From Lachnospiraceae bacterium (GTDB lineage Bacteria > Bacillota > Clostridia > Lachnospirales > Lachnospiraceae), in the NCBI GenBank assembly GCA_900766915.1, contig CAAFXE010000353.1:1-64000 (forward strand): a stretch of DNA of 64,000 nt. The letters run 5' to 3'. The first letter of the stretch is position 1; every line of letters starts with the position of its first letter. The notes beneath the pieces were generated by a model that searched no databases, was not told the DNA's origin, and worked only from the letters and a program-made list of their open reading frames with translations. The translations under genes and the position numbers were made by a program. Below, in pieces: positions 7,825 to 15,750 of this stretch.

Positions 7825-9177
7825 TTGAAAAAAGGAGAGATTTACGAAGGATATGTAGATCATGTATCCTTTCCAAATAAAGGTGTGATCAGGATGGAAA
7901 AAGAAAAGGTTGTGGTAAAGCATGCCCTTACAGGACAGAAGATCCGTTTTTCCATCAGTAAAAAAAGAAAAGGTAAATGTGAAGGACGTCTTTTGGAGAT
8001 TTTGGAAAAGTCTCCTGTGGAAATAGAAGAAGGATGTCCACACTACGGTATTTGTGGTGGCTGTGAGTTCCAGACACTGCCTTATGAAGAACAGGTGAAG
8101 ATGAAGGAGGCTCAGGTAAAAGAGATTTTACAGGCTGTTTGTCCGGAAATTCCTTTTGAGGGTCTGATTCCAAGCCCTGTGTACCGGGAATACCGTAATA
8201 AAATGGAGTTTTCCTTTGGAGACGCTTACAAGGGCGGTCCATTGTCTCTTGGCATGCATAAAAGAGGAAGCTTTTATGACATTGTAGAGGTAGAAAGCTG
8301 TCAGCTGGTAGATGAGGATTTTCGAAAGATTCTGACCGTTACACTGGAACATTTCCGTGAACGGAAGGTACCCTTTTTCCAGAAGATGCGTCATGAAGGT
8401 TACCTGCGTCACCTGCTGGTACGAAAAGCCGTAAAAACACAGGAAATCTTAGTGGATCTGGTAACCAGCACCCAGATGGAAGAGGACTTACAGCCCTGGG
8501 TGGAGAAGCTTCTGGCACTTCCTTTAAAAGGAAAATTTACAGGTATTTTGCACACGAAAAATGACAGTCTGGCAGATGTGGTACAAAATGATGGCACTGA
8601 AATATTGTACGGACAGGATTATTTCTATGAGGAACTTTTGGGGCTTCGATTCAGGATTTCTCCATTTTCTTTCTTCCAGACAAACTCTCTGGGAGCGGAG
8701 GTACTCTACTCTAAAGCAAGAGAATATGTGGGAGATACCAAAGATCAGGTAGTGTTTGATTTATACAGCGGCACAGGAACCATTGCCCAAATCCTGGCAC
8801 CGGTGGCAAAAAAAGTCGTGGGTGTGGAAATCGTAGAGGAAGCAGTGGAGGCTGCAAAAGTGAATGCACAGCTCAATGGACTTTCTAACTGCGAATTTCT
8901 GGCAGGGGATGTTTTAAAGGTACTGGATAACATTGAAGAAAAGCCGGATTTCATTGTGCTGGATCCGCCGCGGGACGGCATCCATCCAAAGGCACTGAAA
9001 AAGATTATTGACTACGGCGTGGAGCGGATGGTTTACATTTCCTGTAAACCCACCTCTCTTGCAAGGGATCTGGTGGAATTACAGGAGAATGGTTACCGGG
9101 TGGAACGGTGCTGCAGTGTTGACATGTTCCCAGCCACGGGCAATTTAGAAACAGTATGTTTATTATCACGGAAATAA
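7825..9177 (+). CDS. rlmD: 23S rRNA (uracil-5-)-methyltransferase, RlmD/RumA type
   Basis: A 450-residue SAM-dependent enzyme that makes 5-methyluridine in 23S rRNA (U1939 and/or U747). An N-terminal TRAM domain (GEIYEGYVDHVSFPNKGVI) is followed by the iron-sulfur ligands in CPHYGICGGC, a SAM motif FDLYSGTGTIAQ, DPPRDGIHPKAL and the catalytic-Cys motif YISCKPTSLARDL. The start is the TTG at 7825, with GGAGG five bases upstream; an open frame continuing further upstream inside the acidic gene lacks any ribosome binding site, and starting there would add about 58 lysine-rich residues outside the family alignment. Gram-positive RlmCD enzymes can modify both sites, so RlmD and RlmCD cannot be separated here. 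Confidence 0.92.
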   Translation: MKKGEIYEGYVDHVSFPNKGVIRMEKEKVVVKHALTGQKIRFSISKKRKGKCEGRLLEILEKSPVEIEEGCPHYGICGGCEFQTLPYEEQVKMKEAQVKEILQAVCPEIPFEGLIPSPVYREYRNKMEFSFGDAYKGGPLSLGMHKRGSFYDIVEVESCQLVDEDFRKILTVTLEHFRERKVPFFQKMRHEGYLRHLLVRKAVKTQEILVDLVTSTQMEEDLQPWVEKLLALPLKGKFTGILHTKNDSLADVVQNDGTEILYGQDYFYEELLGLRFRISPFSFFQTNSLGAEVLYSKAREYVGDTKDQVVFDLYSGTGTIAQILAPVAKKVVGVEIVEEAVEAAKVNAQLNGLSNCEFLAGDVLKVLDNIEEKPDFIVLDPPRDGIHPKALKKIIDYGVERMVYISCKPTSLARDLVELQENGYRVERCCSVDMFPATGNLETVCLLSRK

Positions 9178-9193
9178 AACAAACAGACTTTTT

Positions 9194-9221
9194 GGGGTGA
9201 CTGAAAATTTTCAGTCACCCC
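9194..9221. repeat. Perfect 28-base palindrome between convergent genes
   Basis: GGGGTGACTGAAAA (9194-9207) is followed without a loop by its exact complement TTTTCAGTCACCCC (9208-9221). It separates rlmD from the oppositely oriented AIM24 gene and would form a strong hairpin in both transcripts. Neither side has a proper T-run directly after the stem (ATTGTGTT on the plus strand, AAAAAGTC on the minus), so it is an atypical terminator. Confidence 0.75.
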
Positions 9222-9238
9222 ATTGTGTTAGAGGGTAT

Positions 9239-9997
9239 TTATCCAACCGGTGCAAGAAGAACCTTTCCGGTTCCACGGTATACATTTACCAAACCTTCGC
9301 CGGAAGCAGCGGATCCAATCAGGCTTTTGCCGGAGCGTTCTACTGTAAAATCCAGGCTGCCTGACCAGGCGATGGCAAAGTTTCCATCAATTTTCAGTAC
9401 ATCATCCTGAAGGGAAAACTCTATGAGTTCCTCTTTCGGACAGGGGGATTCCAGACAGAGAATTCCTTTTCCCTGGATTCCCAAATTGAACAGGCCTTCG
9501 TTTCCGGCCACAGCAGAAGAAAGGTTGCTTCTCATGATCGTTTTGTGTCTCAGAGAAGATTCACATGCCAGAAACAGTCCGTCATCCAGAACAATAGTAC
9601 CGCCCCAGTCACTGACATCCAGCAGAAGAATGTGTTTATAGGTTGGCTCCAGCACCAGAGTTCCATCGCCGGTATATTCCGGTTTGATGGCAGATTCTTT
9701 GGTTACAGAACCACGCACTGCTTTTGAGAGAAGATCTCCCACTCCTTTGATTCCGGTTGTTGCCGTTACATCCCCCACAAACCACTGCATGCTGCCGGCC
9801 TGAACAGTCACATTGGATTTTTTAACATCACAGACTACCTGTCGTTTTCTGATGTTCATCTGGCTGCAATAGTAAGCATTCATGGCATCCTGGGGCAGCA
9901 CACTGATATCCTTCTGATATTCAATGACAGAAAATGCTCCGAGAGTGTCTAATACTTTTACGTTATCGTTGTTTGTAAAATTGTGAATCTGATACAT
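9239..9997 (-). CDS. AIM24 family protein
   Basis: A 252-residue soluble protein of the AIM24/DUF124 family, recognised by its beta-rich fold with repeated short strands and the segments VQAGSMQWFVGDV, LVLEPTYKHILLLDV and GTIVLDDGLFLACE. No signal peptide or membrane segment is present. The biochemical role of bacterial members is unknown; the yeast namesake is a mitochondrial inner-membrane organisation protein, which should not be transferred to this gene. GGAGGAAAAACA precedes the ATG at 9997. It is single and leftward, convergent with rlmD. A weak TTGACA on the minus strand near 10113-10118 may mark its promoter. Confidence 0.85.
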   Translation of the reverse strand: MYQIHNFTNNDNVKVLDTLGAFSVIEYQKDISVLPQDAMNAYYCSQMNIRKRQVVCDVKKSNVTVQAGSMQWFVGDVTATTGIKGVGDLLSKAVRGSVTKESAIKPEYTGDGTLVLEPTYKHILLLDVSDWGGTIVLDDGLFLACESSLRHKTIMRSNLSSAVAGNEGLFNLGIQGKGILCLESPCPKEELIEFSLQDDVLKIDGNFAIAWSGSLDFTVERSGKSLIGSAASGEGLVNVYRGTGKVLLAPVG

Positions 9998-10136
9998 TGT
10001 TTTTCCTCCGTTATTTTTTGTATGTGGATGTATCCAAAAGTCCCAGTTTTTTACAATAATTTGGAGACTTCTTCATCTTTTCAAGCAGGATACATCGTCT
10101 GATTCTTTGCTCGGCTGTCAAGACTACCATCTCCTT

Positions 10137-10856
10137 TTATTGTACATTTTTCAGTTCTCTGAATTCGATTTTGTAGCCAAGCTCCCTGACAGCTTCCGTG
10201 TTAACCAGCTTTTCAATGATTGCTTTGGCATTTTCAGATGCATTCTCTAAAAGTCCACGATCGATTGCCTTTTGTTCCATGGTTTCTTTGCAGGTTTTAT
10301 CAAACTCTCTGACATCCTCAACCTTTACTTCATTGAAAAGTCCGTCCTTTTCAAATAATGTTTCATAGTTTTCAGTGACATGTGACAAGATTTCGGCCTG
10401 TGGAAGGGAAACGGTAATGATTTTCTTTTCCTCATCTTCTTCGACAGTGACCCGGTTTATGTCAATCCCTGCTTTGATCGTTCCATCCCATTTTGCGATA
10501 AAGGATTTGGTTGTGAAATCAAAGGGAACTGTCTTACCGAAAAACTGTGCCGGATCCTGATATTCGCAAGCATCCGTGTATAAATATTCCACTGTGGCAA
10601 GCTCGCCCATGTCACGGATTTCCGATACGATCAATGCCAGATCGATCTTTTGGGTAGCGGTTTCATATACTACCACAGGATCGGAAAGCGTCTTATTTTC
10701 TTCCTCTAATCTGGCCACCTCTTTTTCAAACCTTCCTTTCCCGATGGCGTAGCCGGAAAAATAAATGACTGCGATCACAGCCAGTATGGCGATTGCGAAA
10801 ATGATTCTTCTGATCCTTTTTAAATCTTCAAAGGTATATCCGTTTGGTCTTTTCAT
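10137..10856 (-). CDS. DUF4230 domain-containing membrane-anchored protein
   Basis: A 239-residue protein with a short basic cytoplasmic N-terminus, one membrane anchor (about residues 17-38, IIFAIAILAVIAVIYFSGY) and a coiled-coil stretch (FEKEVARLEEENKTL) leading to an extracytoplasmic DUF4230 domain of about 180 residues. DUF4230 has no known function. I chose the ATG at 10856, because AAGGAAGAAG lies just upstream on the reverse strand; an 11-residue longer start has no ribosome binding site. It is divergent from the HTH regulator gene at 11062, whose product is therefore a candidate regulator. Confidence 0.8.
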   Translation of the reverse strand: MKRPNGYTFEDLKRIRRIIFAIAILAVIAVIYFSGYAIGKGRFEKEVARLEEENKTLSDPVVVYETATQKIDLALIVSEIRDMGELATVEYLYTDACEYQDPAQFFGKTVPFDFTTKSFIAKWDGTIKAGIDINRVTVEEDEEKKIITVSLPQAEILSHVTENYETLFEKDGLFNEVKVEDVREFDKTCKETMEQKAIDRGLLENASENAKAIIEKLVNTEAVRELGYKIEFRELKNVQ

Positions 10857-10991
10857 AGCACTTCTTCCTTTCTGGTGTAGAGAACACATTTGGTGTTTGC
10901 AGTGCCATTATATAATCCTTTGGGATGAAAATATACATCGGGTTTTGCGAAATAGAAGGTTCTATTTCACATGGCCTGGCGAAGAGCACTC

Positions 10992-11020
10992 TTGTTCCGG
11001 GAAGTGGCTTGAAGTATAAT
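10992..11020 (+). promoter_or_regulatory. Promoter of the HTH regulator gene
   Basis: TTGTTC (10992-10997), a 17-base spacer and a perfect TATAAT (11015-11020). The start codon follows about 41 bases downstream of the -10 box. Confidence 0.7.
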
Positions 11021-11061
11021 GAAATATATGAGAAAGCATATTTTACAAAGGGAGATCTACC

Positions 11062-11577
11062 ATGGGAAAACAATCCGTAAGAGAGAATAAAACGATTTAT
11101 CAAAGATACCGGGAAGAGCAGGGACTTACAAGAGAAAAGGCCAGCGAGCAGATGGAAGGTATGTCTTCTTCCCGCATAGAAAAGATTGAATATGAAATGC
11201 AGGAGCCGACGCCCTACGACATTGTTCAGATGGCAGAATGTTATAAGAGACCGGATCTGTGTAATTATTACTGTTCTCACAGATGTGAGATCGGGGCCAA
11301 ATATGTTCCGGAGGTGGAGGTCTCGGAGCTTGCCAATATTATTCTGGAGACCATCGGAAGCTTAAATGAAATCAGCCCCCTTACCGGCAGGCTTATCCAG
11401 ATCGCACGGGATGGTCAGGTTACCGATGATGAAATCAAAGACTTTGCCCTGATCAGCAAAAAGCTGGATCAGGTTTCCCTTGCTATTGATGCATTGAATC
11501 TCTGGGTAGATAAGACTGCCAGCGAAAACAATCTGAATCTTGAATTACTGCAGGCTGAGAAAGAAAAGCTGGGGTGA
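11062..11577 (+). CDS. XRE-type helix-turn-helix protein with a cysteine cluster
   Basis: A 171-residue protein with an N-terminal XRE-like helix-turn-helix (YQRYREEQGLTREKASEQM, then SSSRIEKIEYEMQEPTPYDI), followed by a compact cysteine cluster C60-x6-C67-x3-C71-x3-C75 and a helical C-terminal region (about residues 85-171) that looks like a dimerisation or sensing domain. The cysteines could bind zinc or an iron-sulfur cluster; this is inference. GGGAG lies eight bases before the ATG. It is divergently transcribed from the DUF4230 gene and ends in a strong terminator. Related proteins are common in Lachnospiraceae, but I know no characterised member. Confidence 0.8.
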   Translation: MGKQSVRENKTIYQRYREEQGLTREKASEQMEGMSSSRIEKIEYEMQEPTPYDIVQMAECYKRPDLCNYYCSHRCEIGAKYVPEVEVSELANIILETIGSLNEISPLTGRLIQIARDGQVTDDEIKDFALISKKLDQVSLAIDALNLWVDKTASENNLNLELLQAEKEKLG

Positions 11578-11590
11578 TTCAATATATAAA

Positions 11591-11646
11591 GACAGGCTCA
11601 AAGACTTCATTTGAAAGAAGTCTTTGAGCCTGTCCTTTTGTTTTAT
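11591..11646. terminator. Strong bidirectional terminator
   Basis: GACAGGCTCAAAGACTTC and GAAGTCTTTGAGCCTGTC are perfect 18-base arms around ATTTGAAA, followed by CTTTTGTTTT on the plus strand and TTTATAT on the minus. It serves both the HTH gene and the convergent M18 peptidase gene. Confidence 0.93.
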
Positions 11647-12944
11647 TTATCAAAGAATGCCTTTGCAAATTTTGCCAGTGCCACCTGGTCTTTCATGCCC
11701 ATCATTTCACAGGCTGAGTGCATTGCCAGAAGTCCAACGCCCAGATCAGCGGTTCTCATAGGTAAATGGGAAGATATCACAGATGCGATGGTTCCGCCGC
11801 CTTTGGTATTGGAATGTTTTACAAATCTCTGGTAAGGGATTTCTTCTCTGTCACAAAGGTCTATGAGAGCCCCCAGAATTTCCGGATCCCATGCGTAGGA
11901 CTGATTGCTTGCGGTTTTTAAGACAAATCCCTGATTCATCACAGGATAGTTGGTAATGTCCTGCATGCCGGGATGGTTTGGATGATAAGCGTGAGCTACA
12001 TCCACAGAGATCATCATACCATCTGAAATATCAGCCATACAGTCTACCGTATTTTTGCCGAAAGCCTGCCAGATCTTTCCGATCATTACAGATGCCAGGG
12101 AAGAATCTGCCCCCTGTTTGCTTAAGCTTCCCACCTCTTCATTGTCAAAAAGGCATACCAGATTCACACGCTCTTTATGATTACTTTCAATGAGACCATG
12201 TACCAATGCACTGACAGAAGTAATATCGTCAAGGCGCGGAGCTGAAATGAATTCTTCTGTAACACCAACTAAAGTTGGCTGATCCATGGCATAAATACAA
12301 AGATCATAATCTAAAATATCTGATACGTTTACTCCCAGCTCTTTTGCAAGAAGATCTAAGATTTTGGTGTCTTTGTTCAGCTCTTCCTGAACGGTTCCAA
12401 GGAGCGGCAGAAGCTCCTTCTGATTATTGACCGGGACTCCTTTATCGTTTACATCACGGTTCATATGAATGGCCAGGTTCGGAAGGTACAGTACCGGTGC
12501 TTTGAAATCCAAAAGGTGGCTCACAGGCTTGTCATAGCGTTCTCCCCTTGTGACAACCTTACCGGAAAGGGAAAGGGGACGGTCAAAAAAAGTATTTAAA
12601 ATGGGCCCGCCGTAAACTTCTGTATTGAGCTGCAGATAGCCGTGGGAGAAGATTTCCGGGTTCGGTTTTACCTTTAATGCAGGAAAATCTGTATGTGCTC
12701 CTCCGATATGGATTCCGTTGGAGAGATCACATTCACTGCCGATGGTAAACGCATAGAGGGTGGTGTCAAAAGGTACACAAAAATAGCGTCCGCCCTTTTC
12801 AAGTCTCCAGGCATCTTTGAAGGAAAGCTCCTGAAAGCCTGCTTTTTTCAGTACCTGTCTGGAGTGTTCTACGACGTGAAAAGCAGAGGTACCTGCTTTT
12901 AAATAATCAAAAAGTTGTTGTACTTCATTTGGTAAGTGGTTCAT
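11643..12944 (-). CDS. M18 family aminopeptidase
   Basis: A 433-residue metallo-aminopeptidase of family M18 (ApeB/LAP4 type), a cytosolic dodecameric zinc enzyme that removes N-terminal, often acidic, residues from peptides. Motifs visible are GGAHTDFPALKVKP (zinc His and Asp), DNEEVGSLSKQGADSS (catalytic Glu and zinc Glu), SVDVAHAYHPNHP and, near the end, KHSNTKGGGTIAS. The start is the ATG at 12944, because AAAGGA lies nine to ten bases upstream; a TTG three codons earlier is too close to that site. It is single, leftward and shares a terminator with the HTH gene. The family name for this subgroup differs between databases. Confidence 0.92.
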   Translation of the reverse strand: MNHLPNEVQQLFDYLKAGTSAFHVVEHSRQVLKKAGFQELSFKDAWRLEKGGRYFCVPFDTTLYAFTIGSECDLSNGIHIGGAHTDFPALKVKPNPEIFSHGYLQLNTEVYGGPILNTFFDRPLSLSGKVVTRGERYDKPVSHLLDFKAPVLYLPNLAIHMNRDVNDKGVPVNNQKELLPLLGTVQEELNKDTKILDLLAKELGVNVSDILDYDLCIYAMDQPTLVGVTEEFISAPRLDDITSVSALVHGLIESNHKERVNLVCLFDNEEVGSLSKQGADSSLASVMIGKIWQAFGKNTVDCMADISDGMMISVDVAHAYHPNHPGMQDITNYPVMNQGFVLKTASNQSYAWDPEILGALIDLCDREEIPYQRFVKHSNTKGGGTIASVISSHLPMRTADLGVGLLAMHSACEMMGMKDQVALAKFAKAFFDK

Positions 12945-13029
12945 TTGATTCAATTCCTTTACTATTTTCCTCTTATGATAATCAATTATTTCCTTAATTT
13001 CAATATCTAAAAAAGAGCTGACTGTCAGT

Positions 13030-13177
13030 CATAGAATCGTTACTGTACAGACGTCACTATTCCGCGAGGGTTTTCGCAAGAAAATCCCGAGTTCTGCAAG
13101 CAAAAATCCATTTGCGAAGCAAATTCTGCATGGATTTTTGCCAGCTACTGGAACGAAGTGAACAGTAGCATAGAATC
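13030..13177. repeat. Dispersed palindromic repeat, copy 2 (long form) with flanking direct repeats
   Basis: The element 13039-13168 begins GTTACTGTACAG and ends GAACAGTAG, giving imperfect terminal inverted repeats. Inside are a GAGGGTTTTCG...GAAAATCCCGAG hairpin (about 13055-13081) and a larger stem GCAAAAATCCAT / ATGGATTTTTGC (about 13100-13141) that encloses TTTGCGAAGCAAA. The identical nonamer CATAGAATC flanks it at 13030-13038 and 13169-13177, as expected of a target-site duplication. No open frame lies inside, so it looks like a MITE-like non-autonomous element. Confidence 0.7.
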
Positions 13178-13218
13178 CCATAAATTCCGCACAATAGAAC
13201 TATCGGAGGTATGATCGC

Positions 13219-14129
13219 ATGGCTTCAATTTGGACAAAAAACGTAAACCTTCCGCACTTTCCGGTGCTGAAAGGTGACAAAAAAACAGATGTGCTCATTA
13301 TCGGCGGCGGAATGGCAGGGCTGTTATGTGCATATTTTTTACAGCAGCAGGGTGTGGATTATGTGCTGACGGAAGGGCGGACGATCTGCTCCGGGGTAAC
13401 AAAGAATACCACAGCAAAGATCACTTCCCAGCATGGGCTCATTTATCAGGACCTTGTAAAATATCTGGGGCAGGAAGCGGCAGAGATGTATCTAAGAGCC
13501 AATGAGGAGGCCATTGAGGCCTATGCAGTGATGGCAGAACAGATTGACTGCGATTTTCAAAGAGAGACCAATGTTGTCTATTCCACCAATAACCGTAAAA
13601 AACTGGAAGATACGGGGATCTTTTGCTTCTTGGAGGAGGAAGTCATAGAACCGGAAAGCCCGGAGGAGGCTGGGAGAAGATTAGAAATTTTGCCGGAGAA
13701 GTCTACCCTTTTGCAAAAGAAAAAGCCCTTTGGGCTACTCAGGACTGCATGAGTCTGGATCAGATCCCCTATATCGGCACCTATGCAAAGGGGATGCCGA
13801 ATGCTTATGTGGCCACAGGTTTTAACAAGTGGGGGATGACTTCTTCCATGGCAGCGGCAAAGATCTTATGTGACCTGGTACAGGGAAGGAAAAACCCTTA
13901 CGAGGATCTTTTTTCTCCCCAAAGGCCTATGAGAAAAAAGCAGCTTTTGATCAATGGTCTGGAAGCAACGAGGAATCTTTTGAGTTTCCGTACCAAACGC
14001 TGTCCTCATCTGGGTTGTGCCCTTCAGTGGAATGCACCGGAGCATAGCTGGGACTGCCCCTGTCATGGTTCCAGGTTTGATGAAAGCGGAGGTATCATTA
14101 ACGGGCCTGCCATGGGAGATTTGAAGTAA
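13219..14129 (+). pseudogene. Decayed FAD-dependent oxidoreductase with C-terminal Rieske domain
   Basis: Two frames reconstruct one gene. The first (13219 to about 13620) has the FAD-binding motif VLIIGGGMAGLLCAYFL and TTAKITSQHGLIYQDL. The second (about 13620-14129) continues with LLLGGGSHRTGKPGGGWEK, CMSLDQIPYIGTY, a GFNKWGMTSSMAAA FAD-site segment and the Rieske [2Fe-2S] ligands CPHLGC and CPCHGSRF, ending PAMGDLK as family members do. Intact relatives are, from memory, near 480-500 residues; about 140 residues of the central substrate domain are missing at the junction near 13610-13625, and the frame changes there. A good ribosome binding site (CGGAGG) precedes the ATG, so a truncated 177-residue product is still possible. 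The native reaction is unknown. Confidence 0.75.
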
Positions 14130-14170
14130 AATCTTAAGGAAAAATAATAAAATAAACATTTTGTAAAATA

Positions 14171-14197
14171 TTAGCACTCACTATTGACGAGTGCTAA
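14171..14197. promoter_or_regulatory. CIRCE operator (HrcA binding site)
   Basis: TTAGCACTC-N9-GAGTGCTAA matches the CIRCE consensus exactly on both arms. HrcA repressor binding here would silence hsp20, and probably dnaJ, at normal temperature and release them on heat or misfolding stress. It overlaps the -35 box of the promoter. Confidence 0.97.
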
Positions 14198-14212
14198 TAG
14201 CAGTGCTATAAC
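14184..14212 (+). promoter_or_regulatory. Heat-shock promoter of hsp20
   Basis: TTGACG (14184-14189) lies within the CIRCE operator, with a 17-base spacer and TATAAC (14207-14212). Overlap of -35 and operator explains repression by HrcA. Confidence 0.85.
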
Positions 14213-14303
14213 ATAATCAAGCAAAGGAAATCAAGGATCCGATGCAAAAAATCATATTGTAAACGGCAATGGTGCCGTAGTGAGAAGAATGGAGGAAATG
14301 ATG

Positions 14304-14747
14304 ATGTTAGTACCTAGTATTTTTGGAGAAGATTTATTTGACAGTTTCTTTAGTGATTTCACACAGCCGGCCAGAAGCGTTGCAAGATACAACACTCCGA
14401 CCACAAATGTCATGAGGACGGATATCAAAGAAACAGAAGCCGGATATGAGCTTCATATTGAACTTCCGGGATATAAAAAAGAAGATGTTCAGGCAGAATT
14501 AAAGGATGGTTATCTGACGATTTCTGCAAAAACAAATACCACAAAAGAAGAAAAGGATGAGCATGGAAAATTCATCCGTAAAGAAAGATATTCCGGATCC
14601 TGCAGCAGAAGCTTTTATTTGGGCGAACAGATCACTCAGGAAGATATCAAAGCGAAATTTGAAGATGGTGTTCTGAAAGTTTTCGTACCGAAAAAAGAAG
14701 CAAAACCAGTAGTAGAGGAAAACAAATATATAACAATTGAAGGCTAA
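14304..14747 (+). CDS. Small heat-shock protein Hsp20 (alpha-crystallin domain)
   Basis: A 147-residue ATP-independent holdase chaperone that binds unfolding proteins and forms oligomers in the cytosol. The alpha-crystallin domain runs from about residue 40 to 135 with ELPGYKKEDVQAELKDGYL and the late motif FEDGVLKVFVPK (G-V-L signature); the C-terminus is short. Of several in-frame starts (GTG 14280, ATG 14289, 14298, 14301, 14304) I chose 14304, because GGAGG at 14291-14295 is eight bases upstream; 14301 is almost as good. The CIRCE operator and promoter lie about 100 bases upstream. It is followed by a terminator and then a DnaJ-type gene, a logical holdase/foldase pairing. Confidence 0.93.
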   Translation: MLVPSIFGEDLFDSFFSDFTQPARSVARYNTPTTNVMRTDIKETEAGYELHIELPGYKKEDVQAELKDGYLTISAKTNTTKEEKDEHGKFIRKERYSGSCSRSFYLGEQITQEDIKAKFEDGVLKVFVPKKEAKPVVEENKYITIEG

Positions 14748-14784
14748 AATGCATTCCTGACGGAAGCATTGGTAAATCATTACG

Positions 14785-14827
14785 AAGCGGGAATGCTCTG
14801 GGATACAGAGGTTCCCGCTTTGTTTTG
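14785..14827 (+). terminator. Terminator between hsp20 and the dnaJ-like gene
   Basis: AAGCGGGAA pairs with TTCCCGCTT around an 18-base loop and is followed by TGTTTT. The downstream dnaJ-like gene starts only 23 bases later with no room for a separate promoter, so partial readthrough from hsp20 is likely. Confidence 0.75.
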
Positions 14828-14849
14828 GCTTTGAAAAGAGGTGAGAATT

Positions 14850-15728
14850 TTGACTAATAAAGATTTATATGAGACCCTGGAAGTAAAGAAAGGGGCATCT
14901 GAACAGGAAATCAAACGTGCCTACCGTAAGCTTGCCAAGAAATATCATCCGGATACAAATCCCGGCAACAGGACAGCGGAACAGAAATTTAAAGAAGTAA
15001 CAGAAGCCTATAATATTTTAAGTGACCCCGAAAAGCGTAAGCTGTATGATCAGTTTGGCATGGCTGCCTTTGACGGAAGCATGGAAAATGGCGGCGCTTG
15101 GAAATATCAGGACAGCAGTCAGGATCAGGAAGATATGTTTGGAGATATTTTCGAAAACTTTTTCCGTCAGGGTACTTTCCACAGTCATTTTGGAAGAGGC
15201 TTCCAGGAGGATTCTTCGGAACATTTCAGAAAGAAAAACAGTTATGCTGATATTACCATTGATTTTGAAGAGGCTGCCTTTGGCTGTGACAAGATCCTGC
15301 AGGTAGATGGATACAAAAGAGAGAGATTAAAGGTTCACATCCCTGCAGGCATTAACGAAGGACAGAGTGTAAGACTCAAAGGCAAAGGAGTTGCGGGAGA
15401 TCTTTTGATCAGAGTACACATTCAGGAAAAACCGGGATACAGGCGGGAAGGAAAAGATGTCTATGTGACAGAAAGCATTCCGTATACAACCGCAGCACTG
15501 GGTGGCACTGCGAGATTTCGTACCCTGTATGGACCGGTGGAGTGCAAGATCCCGCCGGGAACACAGCCGGGCAGTAAGATCAGGATTAAAAACAAAGGAA
15601 TTGTGGCAATGAATGATCCAAAGGTTCATGGAGATGAATATGTAACCATTCAGATTCAGGTGCCGAAAACTGTTACACCGGAAGAAAAAAGAATTATGGA
15701 AGAACTAAAAAAGGCTGCCGGTCTGTAA
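14850..15728 (+). CDS. DnaJ-family co-chaperone lacking the zinc finger (CbpA-like)
   Basis: A 292-residue J-domain protein that should stimulate DnaK ATPase. The J domain (residues 3-70) has the essential HPD at 33-35 ([11 protein letters not shown]). A Gly/Phe-rich linker ([21 protein letters not shown]) leads to the two C-terminal beta domains ([19 protein letters not shown]). The CxxCxGxG repeats of true DnaJ are absent, placing it in the type II (CbpA/DjlA-unlike) group. The start is taken as TTG 14850, with AGAGGTG about seven bases upstream; GTG 14841 overlaps that site. It follows hsp20 closely and probably shares its CIRCE-controlled transcription. The main DnaJ is expected elsewhere with DnaK. 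Confidence 0.9.
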   Translation: MTNKDLYETLEVKKGASEQEIKRAYRKLAKKYHPDTNPGNRTAEQKFKEVTEAYNILSDPEKRKLYDQFGMAAFDGSMENGGAWKYQDSSQDQEDMFGDIFENFFRQGTFHSHFGRGFQEDSSEHFRKKNSYADITIDFEEAAFGCDKILQVDGYKRERLKVHIPAGINEGQSVRLKGKGVAGDLLIRVHIQEKPGYRREGKDVYVTESIPYTTAALGGTARFRTLYGPVECKIPPGTQPGSKIRIKNKGIVAMNDPKVHGDEYVTIQIQVPKTVTPEEKRIMEELKKAAGL

Positions 15729-15750
15729 AAGGACCGACAGCTCTTTTGTT
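15711..15750. terminator. Terminator overlapping the end of the dnaJ-like gene
   Basis: GGCTGCCGGTC pairs with GACCGACAGCTC around TGTAAAAG, followed by TTTTG; the stop codon TAA is in the loop. It also lies at the end of the convergent zinc-ribbon gene. Confidence 0.75.
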
